Source: Muribaculaceae bacterium
Lineage (GTDB): Bacteria > Bacteroidota > Bacteroidia > Bacteroidales > Muribaculaceae
Length of the DNA: 64,000 bases
Reading direction: 5' to 3'
Assembly (NCBI GenBank): GCA_017396945.1
Contig: JAFQKI010000017.1
Coordinates: forward strand, 91,967-155,966
Positions 1 through 8,077 of the stretch are shown piece after piece. The notes under the pieces are model-generated. The model did not search any database and was not told the DNA's origin. It worked only from the letters and a program-made list of their open reading frames with translations. Every line of letters starts with the position of its first letter. Position 1 is the stretch's first letter. The position numbers and the translations under genes were made by a program.

Positions 1-245
1 TTGTTGAGGTTGCTATCGTCGATGATGCGAGCGTTTGCCACAAGGTCTTTAAGTTGTGCGATTTTCATTTCGAGCATACCTTGAGCCTCTTTCGCCGCAT
101 CATACTCAGCGTTTTCCGAAAGGTCGCCTTTGTCGCGAGCCTCTGCGATCGCTTGAGATATTTCAGGACGCTTAACGGTTTCAAGGTAAGCGATTTCTTC
201 CATTTTTCTTTTATAACCCTCTTTGGTCATATAAGTTATTGCCAT
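1..245 (-). CDS. greA: Transcription elongation factor GreA (5' part, cut by window edge)
   Basis: GreA binds the secondary channel of RNA polymerase and stimulates cleavage of backtracked transcripts. Only the first 81 codons are in the window; the gene continues past position 1. The visible part is the N-terminal coiled coil. It carries the tip motif GDLSENAEY with Asp41 and Glu44, the acidic pair that GreA inserts into the polymerase active site. The protein begins MAITYMTKEGYKR, which is typical of Bacteroidota GreA. The gene has its own promoter box at 342-349 and a leader of roughly 90 nt containing a hairpin followed by a T-rich run. Identity is secure from the tip motif; the C-terminal FKBP-like domain cannot be checked here. 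Confidence 0.95.
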   Translation of the reverse strand, partial: MAITYMTKEGYKRKMEEIAYLETVKRPEISQAIAEARDKGDLSENAEYDAAKEAQGMLEMKIAQLKDLVANARIIDDSNLN

Positions 246-248
246 AGT

Positions 249-308
249 TGTAAGTTTTTTATTAAACGTAAAAAAATAAAAGAATCTCAACAGTTATCGG
301 TGTCGAGA
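249..308 (-). promoter_or_regulatory. greA leader hairpin followed by a U-rich run (putative attenuator)
   Basis: On the minus strand TCTCGACA (308-301) pairs with TGTTGAGA (292-285) around an 8-nt loop, with one G-U pair. A run of 15 bases with 13 T (284-270) follows at once. This has the shape of an intrinsic terminator but lies between the promoter box (342-349) and the greA start (245). Its function as an attenuator is inferred from position only. Confidence 0.5.
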
Positions 309-341
309 CCCCTTCGTGATTATCAAAATGTTTTTCTACCG

Positions 342-349
342 CAAAGGTA
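342..349 (-). promoter_or_regulatory. -7 promoter box for greA
   Basis: The minus strand reads TACCTTTG, an exact match to the Bacteroidota -7 consensus TAnnTTTG, about 97 bases upstream of the greA start. Confidence 0.75.
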
Positions 350-419
350 GGTATTTTTATCGAATCACGCAAAATGTTTTAGTAAAATTTCTCAATTTCA
401 CATTTTTAGCTTAGTTTTC

Positions 420-1484
420 TCAACCTAATGAAATGCCATCAAGCAGTTTTATATATAATTCTATCGCATCTCTGATTTCGTCCAAGTATATAAACTCATC
501 GGCAGTGTGAGATCGAGACGAATTTCCGGGACCCAATTTAAGAGAGGGGCAACTCAATAACGCTTGATCGCTCAATGTCGGTGACCCAAACGCATCTTTT
601 CCCATAATCTCAAGGCGTTTTACAATAGGGTGAGATTGAGAAATTGACGATGGATTTAATCGCGTGGATCGTGGAGTCAAGCGACACTCAGGCACAGCGT
701 TCCTTATCAATTCAAGAGTTTCATCGTTGCTATAAGCATCGGTAGTGCGCACATCAACCACTATTTTACACAAATCGGGGACAACATTATGTTGTGTGCC
801 GGCTTGTATCTGTGTCACCGAAATTTTTACCGGCCCAAGCATATCTGAAGTTTTAGTGAATGTCAAATTTCTCAAACGCTCAATAATTGGCAATGCGTTG
901 TATATCGCATTCACCCCCTCATTGCGAGCCGCATGCCCGGAAACCCCGTCAATTTCCCCATCCAAGACCATCAACCCTTTTTCGGTAATAGCCGGACACA
1001 TTCCGGTCGGTTCGCCCACAATTGCGACCGAAATCGGAGGCAACAGAGGAAGTACCGACTCTATTCCATTTCTCCCACTCACCTCCTCTTCACACGACGC
1101 AAGCATCACAAGATTGTAATCACGATTGCGCTTGTTTAAATACAAGAATGAAACCAATAACGACACCAACGAAGCACCGGCATCATTGCTACCCAAGCCA
1201 TAGAGACACCCATCTTCATCAACTTCGGGTGTAAATGGGTCACGAGTCCACCCGGCAACAGGCTTGACCGTATCTATATGAGAGTTAAGCAACAACGTAG
1301 GCATTTCGGGATTATACCCCTCAGCTATTACCCACACATTATTGCCATGACGTTGAGGTTCAACACCATTTACCCTCAAAAAATCATACACCTTGGTTGC
1401 GGCATTCCCCTCCTCTCGCGACACCGAAGGGATCGCAATAAGAGTTTTCAACAAATCCACCGCTTGATAATACAATTCATCCAT
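420..1484 (-). CDS. M20-family metallo-deacylase (ArgE/DapE-like; probable acetyl- or succinyl-ornithine/citrulline deacylase)
   Basis: This is a 354-residue zinc peptidase-fold deacylase of the M20 family, which removes acyl groups from amino acids such as N-acetyl- or N-succinyl-ornithine/citrulline. The metal-site motifs are visible: SHIDTV near residue 65, then GLGSNDAG near 95, and the Glu pair CEEE near 130. It has a central dimerisation lid and a final HTADE-type His motif near the C-terminus. I place the start at 1484 (MDELYYQAV), because the 28 residues further upstream in frame resemble no family member and lie in AT-rich spacer. The window also holds an N-succinylornithine carbamoyltransferase (38562-39518), so a role in the succinylated arginine pathway is the best inference. 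DapE-type activity is the alternative. Confidence 0.8.
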   Translation of the reverse strand: MDELYYQAVDLLKTLIAIPSVSREEGNAATKVYDFLRVNGVEPQRHGNNVWVIAEGYNPEMPTLLLNSHIDTVKPVAGWTRDPFTPEVDEDGCLYGLGSNDAGASLVSLLVSFLYLNKRNRDYNLVMLASCEEEVSGRNGIESVLPLLPPISVAIVGEPTGMCPAITEKGLMVLDGEIDGVSGHAARNEGVNAIYNALPIIERLRNLTFTKTSDMLGPVKISVTQIQAGTQHNVVPDLCKIVVDVRTTDAYSNDETLELIRNAVPECRLTPRSTRLNPSSISQSHPIVKRLEIMGKDAFGSPTLSDQALLSCPSLKLGPGNSSRSHTADEFIYLDEIRDAIELYIKLLDGISLG

Positions 1485-1553
1485 AATGAGCGTAAAAGTA
1501 TAATTTTTTTTCAAATCATACAAATTAATCGACTCAATACAACAAAACAAAAT

Positions 1554-1629
1554 GCTGTCGCAAAGCAATTCTCGTCCAACTTAAATCATATCGGGAAAAT
1601 ACTACCCATGATTTTTGCTTTGCGACAGC
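1554..1629. repeat. Perfect 15-bp inverted repeat with a nested inner stem
   Basis: GCTGTCGCAAAGCAA (1554-1568) is matched exactly by its reverse complement at 1615-1629. Inside the 46-bp loop a second perfect stem AAATCAT (1583-1589) / ATGATTT (1608-1614) closes directly against the right arm, and a GGG/CCC pairing lies inside that. The element sits in the 366-bp spacer between the divergent M20 and deaD genes, where a terminator is not expected. No T run follows it and I see no flanking target duplication. It could be a large operator, a structured RNA or a relic of a miniature element. The rest of the spacer holds only AT-rich sequence and the deaD promoter. Confidence 0.65.
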
Positions 1630-1838
1630 CATAATAAAAATAAAAATGACTATTGAAAAAACCACGTTGCATCTCGTTGTTTTCTCTACAAAGTTACCTC
1701 AACGAGCAACCGTTTTCCTAAATTTTCGACGCATATTTGATGAAAGCATGGATGTTTTGTGTCGAGACATCATGTTTGCTTGATGAAACTGAAAAATTAA
1801 TTCTCCTTAAATTCTCCATTTTTTATCGGAATTCTGTG

Positions 1839-1846
1839 TAAATTTG
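1839..1846 (+). promoter_or_regulatory. -7 promoter box for deaD
   Basis: TAAATTTG matches the Bacteroidota -7 consensus. It ends only 4 bases before the deaD ATG, so the predicted transcription start falls on or next to the start codon and the mRNA would be leaderless. Confidence 0.7.
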
Positions 1847-1850
1847 CGAT

Positions 1851-3626
1851 ATGAAAACATTTGAAGAATTAGGAGTGTGTGAAGAATTGCTTCTTGCGAT
1901 TGCCGAGTTAGGTTTTGAAATGCCCATGCCGGTGCAAGAGCGTGTGATACCTCATCTATTGAATGAGGATAACGATGTTGTGGCTTTGGCTCAAACCGGC
2001 ACGGGAAAAACCGCGGCATTTGGGCTTCCGGTATTGCAACGCATCGACACAAAAACTCGTCGTCCACAAGCATTAATTCTCGCGCCGACGCGCGAACTTT
2101 GCCTACAAATAGGCAGCGACCTTGCCGATTTCTCAAAATACATCCCCGATTTGTCGGTATTGCCTGTGTATGGCGGTTCAAGCATCGAGAGCCAAATACG
2201 CAGCCTGAAAAAAGGCGTTCATATTATCGTTGCGACTCCGGGACGTCTTATCGACCTGATAAATCGCGGTGTCGTGAAACTTCAAAATGTTCACACAGTC
2301 ATTCTCGACGAAGCCGATGAGATGCTAAACATGGGGTTTCTCGACTCAATCGACGAGATATTGGCATCGGTCCCGAAAAACCGTAAAATGCTATTATTCT
2401 CGGCGACAATGCCTCCCGAAATCGCAAAAATCGCCAATAAATATATGCGCAATCACGAGGAATTTGTCATCGGCTCACGCAACGAAGGTGCCGAAAACGT
2501 GAAACACATATATTATATGGTAAACGCACGCGATAAATATCTTGCGTTGAAACGCATTGCCGATAACAACCCCAACATATTTGCCATCATATTTTGTCGC
2601 ACCAAACGCGACACCCAAGAGATTGCCGACCAACTCATTCAAGACGGCTACAATGCCGATGCGCTTCATGGCGACCTATCGCAACAGCAACGCGACATCA
2701 CGATGAAGAAATTTCGCGACCATGTGATTACAATCCTTGTCGCTACCGATGTCGCAGCCCGAGGACTTGACGTTGACAATCTCACTCATGTAATAAACTT
2801 CGGATTGCCCGATGATGTTGCGGTATATACCCACCGCTCAGGGCGCACCGGTCGTGCCGGCAAAACAGGGGTTTCAATCGCCATTGTACACACTCGAGAA
2901 AAGCACAAAATACGTGACATCGAAAAACAAATTGGCAAGAAATTTGAACGCAAGGAGGTGCCAACCCCTCAACATATCATAGAGAAACAACTCTACAACC
3001 TCGCCCACCGACTCGAATGTGTAGAAGTAAAAGATGAGGAAATCAACAAATATCTCCTCGGTGTGAGTCGCAAACTTGGGTGGTTGTCAAACGAAGACTT
3101 GTTGAAACGTGTTTTATCACTTGAATTCAACCGACTCCTTGATTACTACAAAGACGCGCCACAAATTGACGTGGTCGAGGATAAACCCAAGCGCGAGAAA
3201 AAGGAGAAAAGCGACAATCGTCCGCGCACCGAAGAGGAAAAGGATCGCCGTACCGCCGAGAAAGGAATGGAACGCATCTATATAAATGCCGGTAAACGTG
3301 ATGGTTTCTTTGCGGGAAATCTCATCGACTTGCTCAACAAAGAGGTGCAAGGAGCTCGCGTAGAGGTAGGACGCATCGACCTATTGTCGGGATACTCACT
3401 TTTTGACGTAAAGAAAGCCGACGCCCGACGTGTCGTATCATCGCTCAAAGGAGCTGATTTTATAGGCAAACGCCTTTATTGCGAAATCGCCGAAGCCGGG
3501 AAAGATTATAATCGCGCATCGGCTCGTCGCGACCGCCAAGCCGCAACCGACGAAGAGAATGCCGGCTTTGACCATTTTAAACGAAAAGGACGAGGAGGCA
3601 AAAAAATCTCTCGTCGCAAAAAATAA
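1851..3626 (+). CDS. deaD: DEAD-box ATP-dependent RNA helicase with C-terminal DbpA-type RNA-binding domain
   Basis: This 591-residue helicase unwinds RNA duplexes during ribosome assembly and mRNA turnover, especially in the cold. The Q motif surrounds Phe4 and PMPVQ (about 25-29). Walker A AQTGTGKT is at 47-54, followed by ILDEADEML, the SAT motif in LFSATMP, and HRSGRTGRAG of helicase domain 2. A charged linker rich in Lys and Glu leads to a DbpA-like RNA-binding domain (about 490-560, NAGKRDGFFAGNL) and a basic tail ending in RRKK. The start is fixed by the Q-motif Phe at residue 4. The next gene follows after 22 bases. Assignment to the DeaD/CsdA group rests on the long C-terminal extension. 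Confidence 0.93.
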   Translation: MKTFEELGVCEELLLAIAELGFEMPMPVQERVIPHLLNEDNDVVALAQTGTGKTAAFGLPVLQRIDTKTRRPQALILAPTRELCLQIGSDLADFSKYIPDLSVLPVYGGSSIESQIRSLKKGVHIIVATPGRLIDLINRGVVKLQNVHTVILDEADEMLNMGFLDSIDEILASVPKNRKMLLFSATMPPEIAKIANKYMRNHEEFVIGSRNEGAENVKHIYYMVNARDKYLALKRIADNNPNIFAIIFCRTKRDTQEIADQLIQDGYNADALHGDLSQQQRDITMKKFRDHVITILVATDVAARGLDVDNLTHVINFGLPDDVAVYTHRSGRTGRAGKTGVSIAIVHTREKHKIRDIEKQIGKKFERKEVPTPQHIIEKQLYNLAHRLECVEVKDEEINKYLLGVSRKLGWLSNEDLLKRVLSLEFNRLLDYYKDAPQIDVVEDKPKREKKEKSDNRPRTEEEKDRRTAEKGMERIYINAGKRDGFFAGNLIDLLNKEVQGARVEVGRIDLLSGYSLFDVKKADARRVVSSLKGADFIGKRLYCEIAEAGKDYNRASARRDRQAATDEENAGFDHFKRKGRGGKKISRRKK

Positions 3627-3648
3627 CTATTATACAAATTTACACACT

Positions 3649-4347
3649 ATGAGATATTTACTGCTATTACTCTCTTTGATTGTGGGTTCGATTGCTACAA
3701 TCGACGCAAAAAAAAATCATAATAAACCGGATTTGGGAGTTGCCGAGTCAACAATTGCGACAAACGAAAATTCTGAGACAAAAAACGTTACTTCGCTATT
3801 TCTTTCGGCTCCGGACGAACTGATGCCAGCACTACCCTATGCCACAAGACTTGATATGCTTGATTATTTCAACTATGGAAGTAATCGTGCCATACAAAAC
3901 ATTTTTGGCGGAGAATCTCGCATTTTATCAATTAACGAAAGCGACATGACTGTTCAAGCATCGGATGTTCATACATATCAAATCATTCTTCTAAAAAAGG
4001 GGAAAGAAAACATTATAGCGGTAATCACCACCCTGTTGACACCGACTGCCGACAGCCATATTGATTTTTATGACATGCAATGGCAAAAAACCGACAACAA
4101 GCTATTTGAAGCCCCCACGCTTAAAAATTGGTTGACTTCTGAGGGACAAAAACACCTTGCCGACATTGAAAACGCATTGCCATTTACCCTCGTCAGCTAT
4201 AGCTATGACCCACAAAATTCAATACTGACACTCACCAACAACTCTTGTCAAACATTATCAGCCGAGGATAACGAAAAACTCTCGCAATACTTTATACCCT
4301 CCATTTCATACAAATGGAACGGCAAAAAAATGAACAAGTTAAAATAA
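3649..4347 (+). CDS. DUF3256 family secreted protein
   Basis: This is a predicted exported protein of 232 residues and unknown function. The chosen start (MRYLLLLLS at 3649) gives a clear signal peptide ending near TIDA; a longer in-frame reading would overlap deaD without need. The mature part contains SAPDELMPALPYATRLDMLDYF, split across the typical opening of DUF3256 proteins, which are largely confined to Bacteroidales. It lies between deaD and xseA, 10 bases before the latter, probably in the same transcript. The family call is from recognition of the N-terminal motif, and no activity can be proposed. Confidence 0.75.
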   Translation: MRYLLLLLSLIVGSIATIDAKKNHNKPDLGVAESTIATNENSETKNVTSLFLSAPDELMPALPYATRLDMLDYFNYGSNRAIQNIFGGESRILSINESDMTVQASDVHTYQIILLKKGKENIIAVITTLLTPTADSHIDFYDMQWQKTDNKLFEAPTLKNWLTSEGQKHLADIENALPFTLVSYSYDPQNSILTLTNNSCQTLSAEDNEKLSQYFIPSISYKWNGKKMNKLK

Positions 4348-4357
4348 ATACATACCA

Positions 4358-5656
4358 ATGCAACAACAAGCATTCACATTACAGCAATTAAACCAACGCA
4401 TCGGTGCGCTCATCGCCGTGGCCGAGACCCAAAACGTGTGGGTTACAGCCGAATTGAGCGACGTATCAGTTCGTGGCGGTCATTGCTACATGGAGTTGTT
4501 GCAGAAAGACCCCAATAATGGTAGCACACTCGCAAAAGCACGCGGTGTGATATGGACCAACGTCTTCTCTCGCATTGACGCTGAGTTTTATGCATCAACC
4601 GGACAAAGGTTTGCATCAGGCATAAAAGTGATGGTCAGAGCTTCGGCCACGTTCCATGCCGTATATGGGTTATCGCTCGTTATCACAGCTGTCAACCCTG
4701 AATATACAATGGGAGACTTGCTACGTCGCCGTCGAGAGATGCTCATGCGACTGCAAGCCGAGGGAATACTTGAGATGAACCGACAGTTGCAGTGGTGTGA
4801 AGTCCCTTTGCGCATCGCCGTGATTTCAGCTCAGGGTGCAGCCGGATATGGAGACTTTATAAATCAACTCTACAACAATCGCAACCGACTACATTTCAAA
4901 AGCCGACTATTCCCCGCCATAATGCAAGGAGACCGTGCCCCGGCGTCAATAATCTCGGCACTTAACGCTATCGCATCTGAATGTGAAAATTGGGATGGCG
5001 TGGTACTCATCAGAGGTGGAGGGGCGACAAGCGACCTTGTAGCATTTGAAGACTACGACCTCGCGGCCAATATAGCTCAGTTCCCACTTCCTATAATCAT
5101 AGGCATCGGTCACGAGCGAGATATAACCATTCTCGATTATGTCGCCAACATGAGAGTAAAAACCCCGACGGCAGCCGCCGAGTGGCTGATTGCGAGAGGG
5201 AATGAAGCGTTAAACCACTTGAAATCTATAGGCAACGCAATTCTACAAGCCACAACCGACCGACTTGTAGGTTGCAAAGAGCAACTCTCTTATTATGGCG
5301 GTTTACTACCCACCGTTCCTCATGCCTCGACCGAACGCGCATCATCGAGGCTGCGCAACGACATGATTACATTAGCATCGATAGGAGCAAGACGCATCAC
5401 ACCCGAATTGTCTCGACTTTCACACACTGCGTCGGCAATAAACACCGCAACAGCAACCCTGTTAGATCGCCGAAAAGATCGTCTTGACGCAATGCAGACA
5501 CTACTTGACACCTTGTCGCCCAAAGCGACTCTGCGACGTGGCTATTCTATAACCCGTGTCAACGGAAAAGTTGTAACATCTTCGACCGAAATCAATCACG
5601 GCGATACAATATCTACAACACTTGCCGACGGCACAATCATCTCAACCGCAAACTAA
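4358..5656 (+). CDS. xseA: Exodeoxyribonuclease VII large subunit
   Basis: XseA is the catalytic subunit of exonuclease VII, which degrades single-stranded DNA from both ends. The 432-residue protein has the N-terminal OB-fold (about 5-105, with VWVTAELSDV and GHCYMELLQ) and the nuclease core with VISAQGAAGYGDF, IRGGGATSDL and IGHERD. A long helical region precedes the C-terminal GYSITRVNGK element. Length and domain order are normal for the family. The small subunit xseB begins 15 bases downstream, so the two subunits are co-transcribed. Confidence 0.96.
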   Translation: MQQQAFTLQQLNQRIGALIAVAETQNVWVTAELSDVSVRGGHCYMELLQKDPNNGSTLAKARGVIWTNVFSRIDAEFYASTGQRFASGIKVMVRASATFHAVYGLSLVITAVNPEYTMGDLLRRRREMLMRLQAEGILEMNRQLQWCEVPLRIAVISAQGAAGYGDFINQLYNNRNRLHFKSRLFPAIMQGDRAPASIISALNAIASECENWDGVVLIRGGGATSDLVAFEDYDLAANIAQFPLPIIIGIGHERDITILDYVANMRVKTPTAAAEWLIARGNEALNHLKSIGNAILQATTDRLVGCKEQLSYYGGLLPTVPHASTERASSRLRNDMITLASIGARRITPELSRLSHTASAINTATATLLDRRKDRLDAMQTLLDTLSPKATLRRGYSITRVNGKVVTSSTEINHGDTISTTLADGTIISTAN

Positions 5657-5671
5657 AAAACAAGAAATACA

Positions 5672-5890
5672 ATGGCAACAATCGAATTTAAACCGGTAAC
5701 CGAATTGACCTATGCTCAAGCTGTAGCCGAATTGGAAACAATCCTAAAAATGATGCAAGGCGATGAATGCGACATCGACCAACTCACCTCCTACACACGC
5801 CGCGCCTCCGAGTTGCTTACAGAATGTCGCCAACGATTGACAACTACCGATGAGCAATTACGCTCAATACTTGCCGATCTCGAAAAATAA
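5672..5890 (+). CDS. xseB: Exodeoxyribonuclease VII small subunit
   Basis: This is a 72-residue helical partner of XseA. It has the family pattern TYAQAVAELETILKMM followed by IDQLTSYTRRASELL and a C-terminal helix. Small size, all-helix composition and position directly after xseA identify it. XseB binds the long helices of XseA and controls access to the nuclease site. The next gene starts 8 bases on. Confidence 0.95.
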   Translation: MATIEFKPVTELTYAQAVAELETILKMMQGDECDIDQLTSYTRRASELLTECRQRLTTTDEQLRSILADLEK

Positions 5891-5898
5891 TCACACCG

Positions 5899-6474
5899 AT
5901 GTTGACCCCTCAAGAATTTGACCTTAGATTGCGAGAAATCAGACTGACTCGCAATCTGTTGATATTTTTCGGTTTTATCCCCATTATTCACTTCTTTGCG
6001 TTTGGAGTGTTAGCCGCTGTATATCGTGGAGCGATGCCTTCAATAATGACAATACTCTCAACCATGTCGATTATCGTACTTGCAATCAACACCACTATAC
6101 TATATTTCATAAATCGTCTAAAAATATATATTAACCGCACTGCGATAGCCGGACTTGTTTTATTTGCGTTAGGGCTTCTTGCATGGGCGGCATTTTGGAG
6201 ATTTCAACACGAAACGATTTTATGGATTGCTGGCTCGCTTGTCGCCATAGGCACAGGTATTTTCTTTTATGGCAACAAGACATCAAAATTGGTCAAAACC
6301 ACCAATATCTCATACTATGTTTTGATGCTGCTACAACCATGTCTCGTTAATCTATATGGTGACAAAATAATGATTGCTATTATCTCAATCAGCACAGTAG
6401 CATATCCCATGCTTGCAAGCTATGCAGCCGTAAAATGGGCAAATACCGAATTTTTCAAATTGACCAATAACTAA
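5899..6474 (+). CDS. Six-TM membrane protein of unknown function
   Basis: I do not recognise this 191-residue protein. It has a short charged N-terminus (LRLREIRLTRN) and about six hydrophobic segments, near residues 15-40, 48-70, 76-96, 105-124, 136-152 and 158-180. There is no catalytic motif. Its two neighbours (xseB 8 bases upstream, a secreted hydrolase 5 bases downstream) do not suggest a role beyond shared transcription. Confidence 0.6.
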   Translation: MLTPQEFDLRLREIRLTRNLLIFFGFIPIIHFFAFGVLAAVYRGAMPSIMTILSTMSIIVLAINTTILYFINRLKIYINRTAIAGLVLFALGLLAWAAFWRFQHETILWIAGSLVAIGTGIFFYGNKTSKLVKTTNISYYVLMLLQPCLVNLYGDKIMIAIISISTVAYPMLASYAAVKWANTEFFKLTNN

Positions 6475-6479
6475 ATCTC

Positions 6480-7805
6480 ATGAAACATATCCTCCCCCTA
6501 TTAATTGCGATACTCTCATCGTTAAATTGCATGTCAGAGACTACTTTTGTTGGCAATTGGAACGGCATAGTCGCCAATATACCCATTGTATTTCATATTT
6601 CCAACAATGGTGATACTTGGGAGGCTACCCTTGACTCCCCCTCACAAGGAGCCATAGGCATACCCTGTGGAAAAGTAGAGGTAAATGCCGATGTAATTTC
6701 AATCGATATGCCGGCATTGAGAGCATCGTTTATAGGATCGATTGCCACCGACAACAATTCAATCACAGGAACATTCACTCAGGGGATGGCATTCACCATG
6801 ACATTGACTCGTTCAACAGAGGAAACCCCAACAATCAATCGGCCTCAAGAACCGAAACCGCCATTTGATTACAACATCGAAGAAGTCTCGTTCTCTCACG
6901 ACGGTATCACCCTTGCCGGAAGTTTGACCTATCCCAAAAACAGTAAAGCGATGACCGCAGTCATTCTCATCAGCGGTAGCGGAGCCCAAAATCGTGACGA
7001 AGAAATGCTTGGACATAAACCTTTTGCCGTCATCGCCGACTATCTCACTCGTCATGGGATTGCAGTACTACGTTATGACGATCGTGGCGTTGGAGGTTCG
7101 ACCAAAGGTTCTGTCGATGACACCACTATCGACTTTGCTAAAGACGCAATGGCTGCCGTCAAATATCTCCAATCTCGACCCGAATTAACTAAAATCGGAC
7201 TAATCGGTCATAGCGAAGGGGGAACAATCGCATTAATAAACGCAGCAGCCCATCCCGATGATATTGACTTTATCGTAACACTTGCCGGACCATACGTCAA
7301 AGGTCGTGATATAATCGTCAGACAAAATCACCTCATTTCAGAAACTGCCGGCAAGCCATTGACTGCCGAGCAATCGGCGCAAGTTGACGAGATTTTCAAC
7401 GCCATTGACAACATAACTGACACCGCCGAGTTGTCATCCCGACTAAAATCTATCATGAGCGCAACCGGCGATCACTCCGCGCAAGAAATAGAGCAATCTG
7501 TTAAAGTTATGACATCGGCATGGTACACCGCGTTTGTGCGATTTGACCCGGCCGAATATATCGCTAAAATAACTTGCCCGGTATTAGCCATCAACGGAGA
7601 CTGGGACGCACAAGTTGATGCCAACCAAAATCTATCGGTCGCGGCAACAATTCCCACCGCAACCACTCGCCTCTACCCTCGCCTTAACCACATGTTTCAA
7701 GAGACAGAATCACAATCTCAAAGTCTCAACTACGGCGAAATCAAACAAACCATATCTCCCGACGTCCTTACCGACATCACACATTTCATCTTAAATCTAA
7801 AATAA
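6480..7805 (+). CDS. Secreted alpha/beta hydrolase
   Basis: This is a 441-residue exported serine hydrolase. A signal peptide (MKHILPLLIAILSSLNCMSE) is followed by a beta-rich N-terminal domain (about 22-115) and an alpha/beta hydrolase domain (about 135-440). Visible catalytic elements are the oxyanion loop (LISGSGAQNRDEE), the nucleophile elbow GHSEGG, the acid region INGDWDAQVD and the final His in LNHMFQ. Substrate is unknown; related Bacteroidota proteins are annotated only as periplasmic esterases or peptidases. It is spaced 5 bases from the gene before it, consistent with an operon. Confidence 0.85.
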   Translation: MKHILPLLIAILSSLNCMSETTFVGNWNGIVANIPIVFHISNNGDTWEATLDSPSQGAIGIPCGKVEVNADVISIDMPALRASFIGSIATDNNSITGTFTQGMAFTMTLTRSTEETPTINRPQEPKPPFDYNIEEVSFSHDGITLAGSLTYPKNSKAMTAVILISGSGAQNRDEEMLGHKPFAVIADYLTRHGIAVLRYDDRGVGGSTKGSVDDTTIDFAKDAMAAVKYLQSRPELTKIGLIGHSEGGTIALINAAAHPDDIDFIVTLAGPYVKGRDIIVRQNHLISETAGKPLTAEQSAQVDEIFNAIDNITDTAELSSRLKSIMSATGDHSAQEIEQSVKVMTSAWYTAFVRFDPAEYIAKITCPVLAINGDWDAQVDANQNLSVAATIPTATTRLYPRLNHMFQETESQSQSLNYGEIKQTISPDVLTDITHFILNLK

Positions 7806-7809
7806 CAAT

Positions 7810-8013
7810 ATGCGACCTATCGTCATAACCTTTGCACTATTCCTATCATTAATCGCATTTTCAACAAATGCCGTGAACAAGACCATCCATTACTTAGCTC
7901 GTTGTTCTTTTTTAGGGGGTAACAAAAAATTGGGCATAGGTGGTGGAATTTGCAAAACCGACAGAAAAAGAGTAACTTTGCGGTTAGATTGTCGAAATAG
8001 TGCCCGACAATAA
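7810..8013 (+). CDS. Small secreted protein or truncated gene remnant
   Basis: A 67-codon frame starts 4 bases after the hydrolase stop. Its first 21 residues are a convincing signal peptide (MRPIVITFALFLSLIAFSTNA). The remainder (a short Lys/Gly/Arg-rich stretch with three Cys) resembles no family, and its 3' third overlaps the lysS promoter box. The signal peptide is probably real, while the rest may be read-through of a deleted gene. A working small secreted protein cannot be excluded. Confidence 0.35.
   Translation: MRPIVITFALFLSLIAFSTNAVNKTIHYLARCSFLGGNKKLGIGGGICKTDRKRVTLRLDCRNSARQ
7973..7980 (+). promoter_or_regulatory. -7 promoter box for lysS
   Basis: TAACTTTG lies about 98 bases upstream of lysS. 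A 7-bp dyad, ATTGTCG (7988-7994) / CGACAAT (8005-8011), follows within the predicted leader. Confidence 0.65.
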
Positions 8014-8077
8014 CATTTTGATATTAACATAGAGCCGACAACCTCGGTTAATCGACTCACAAAAACAATATACAACT

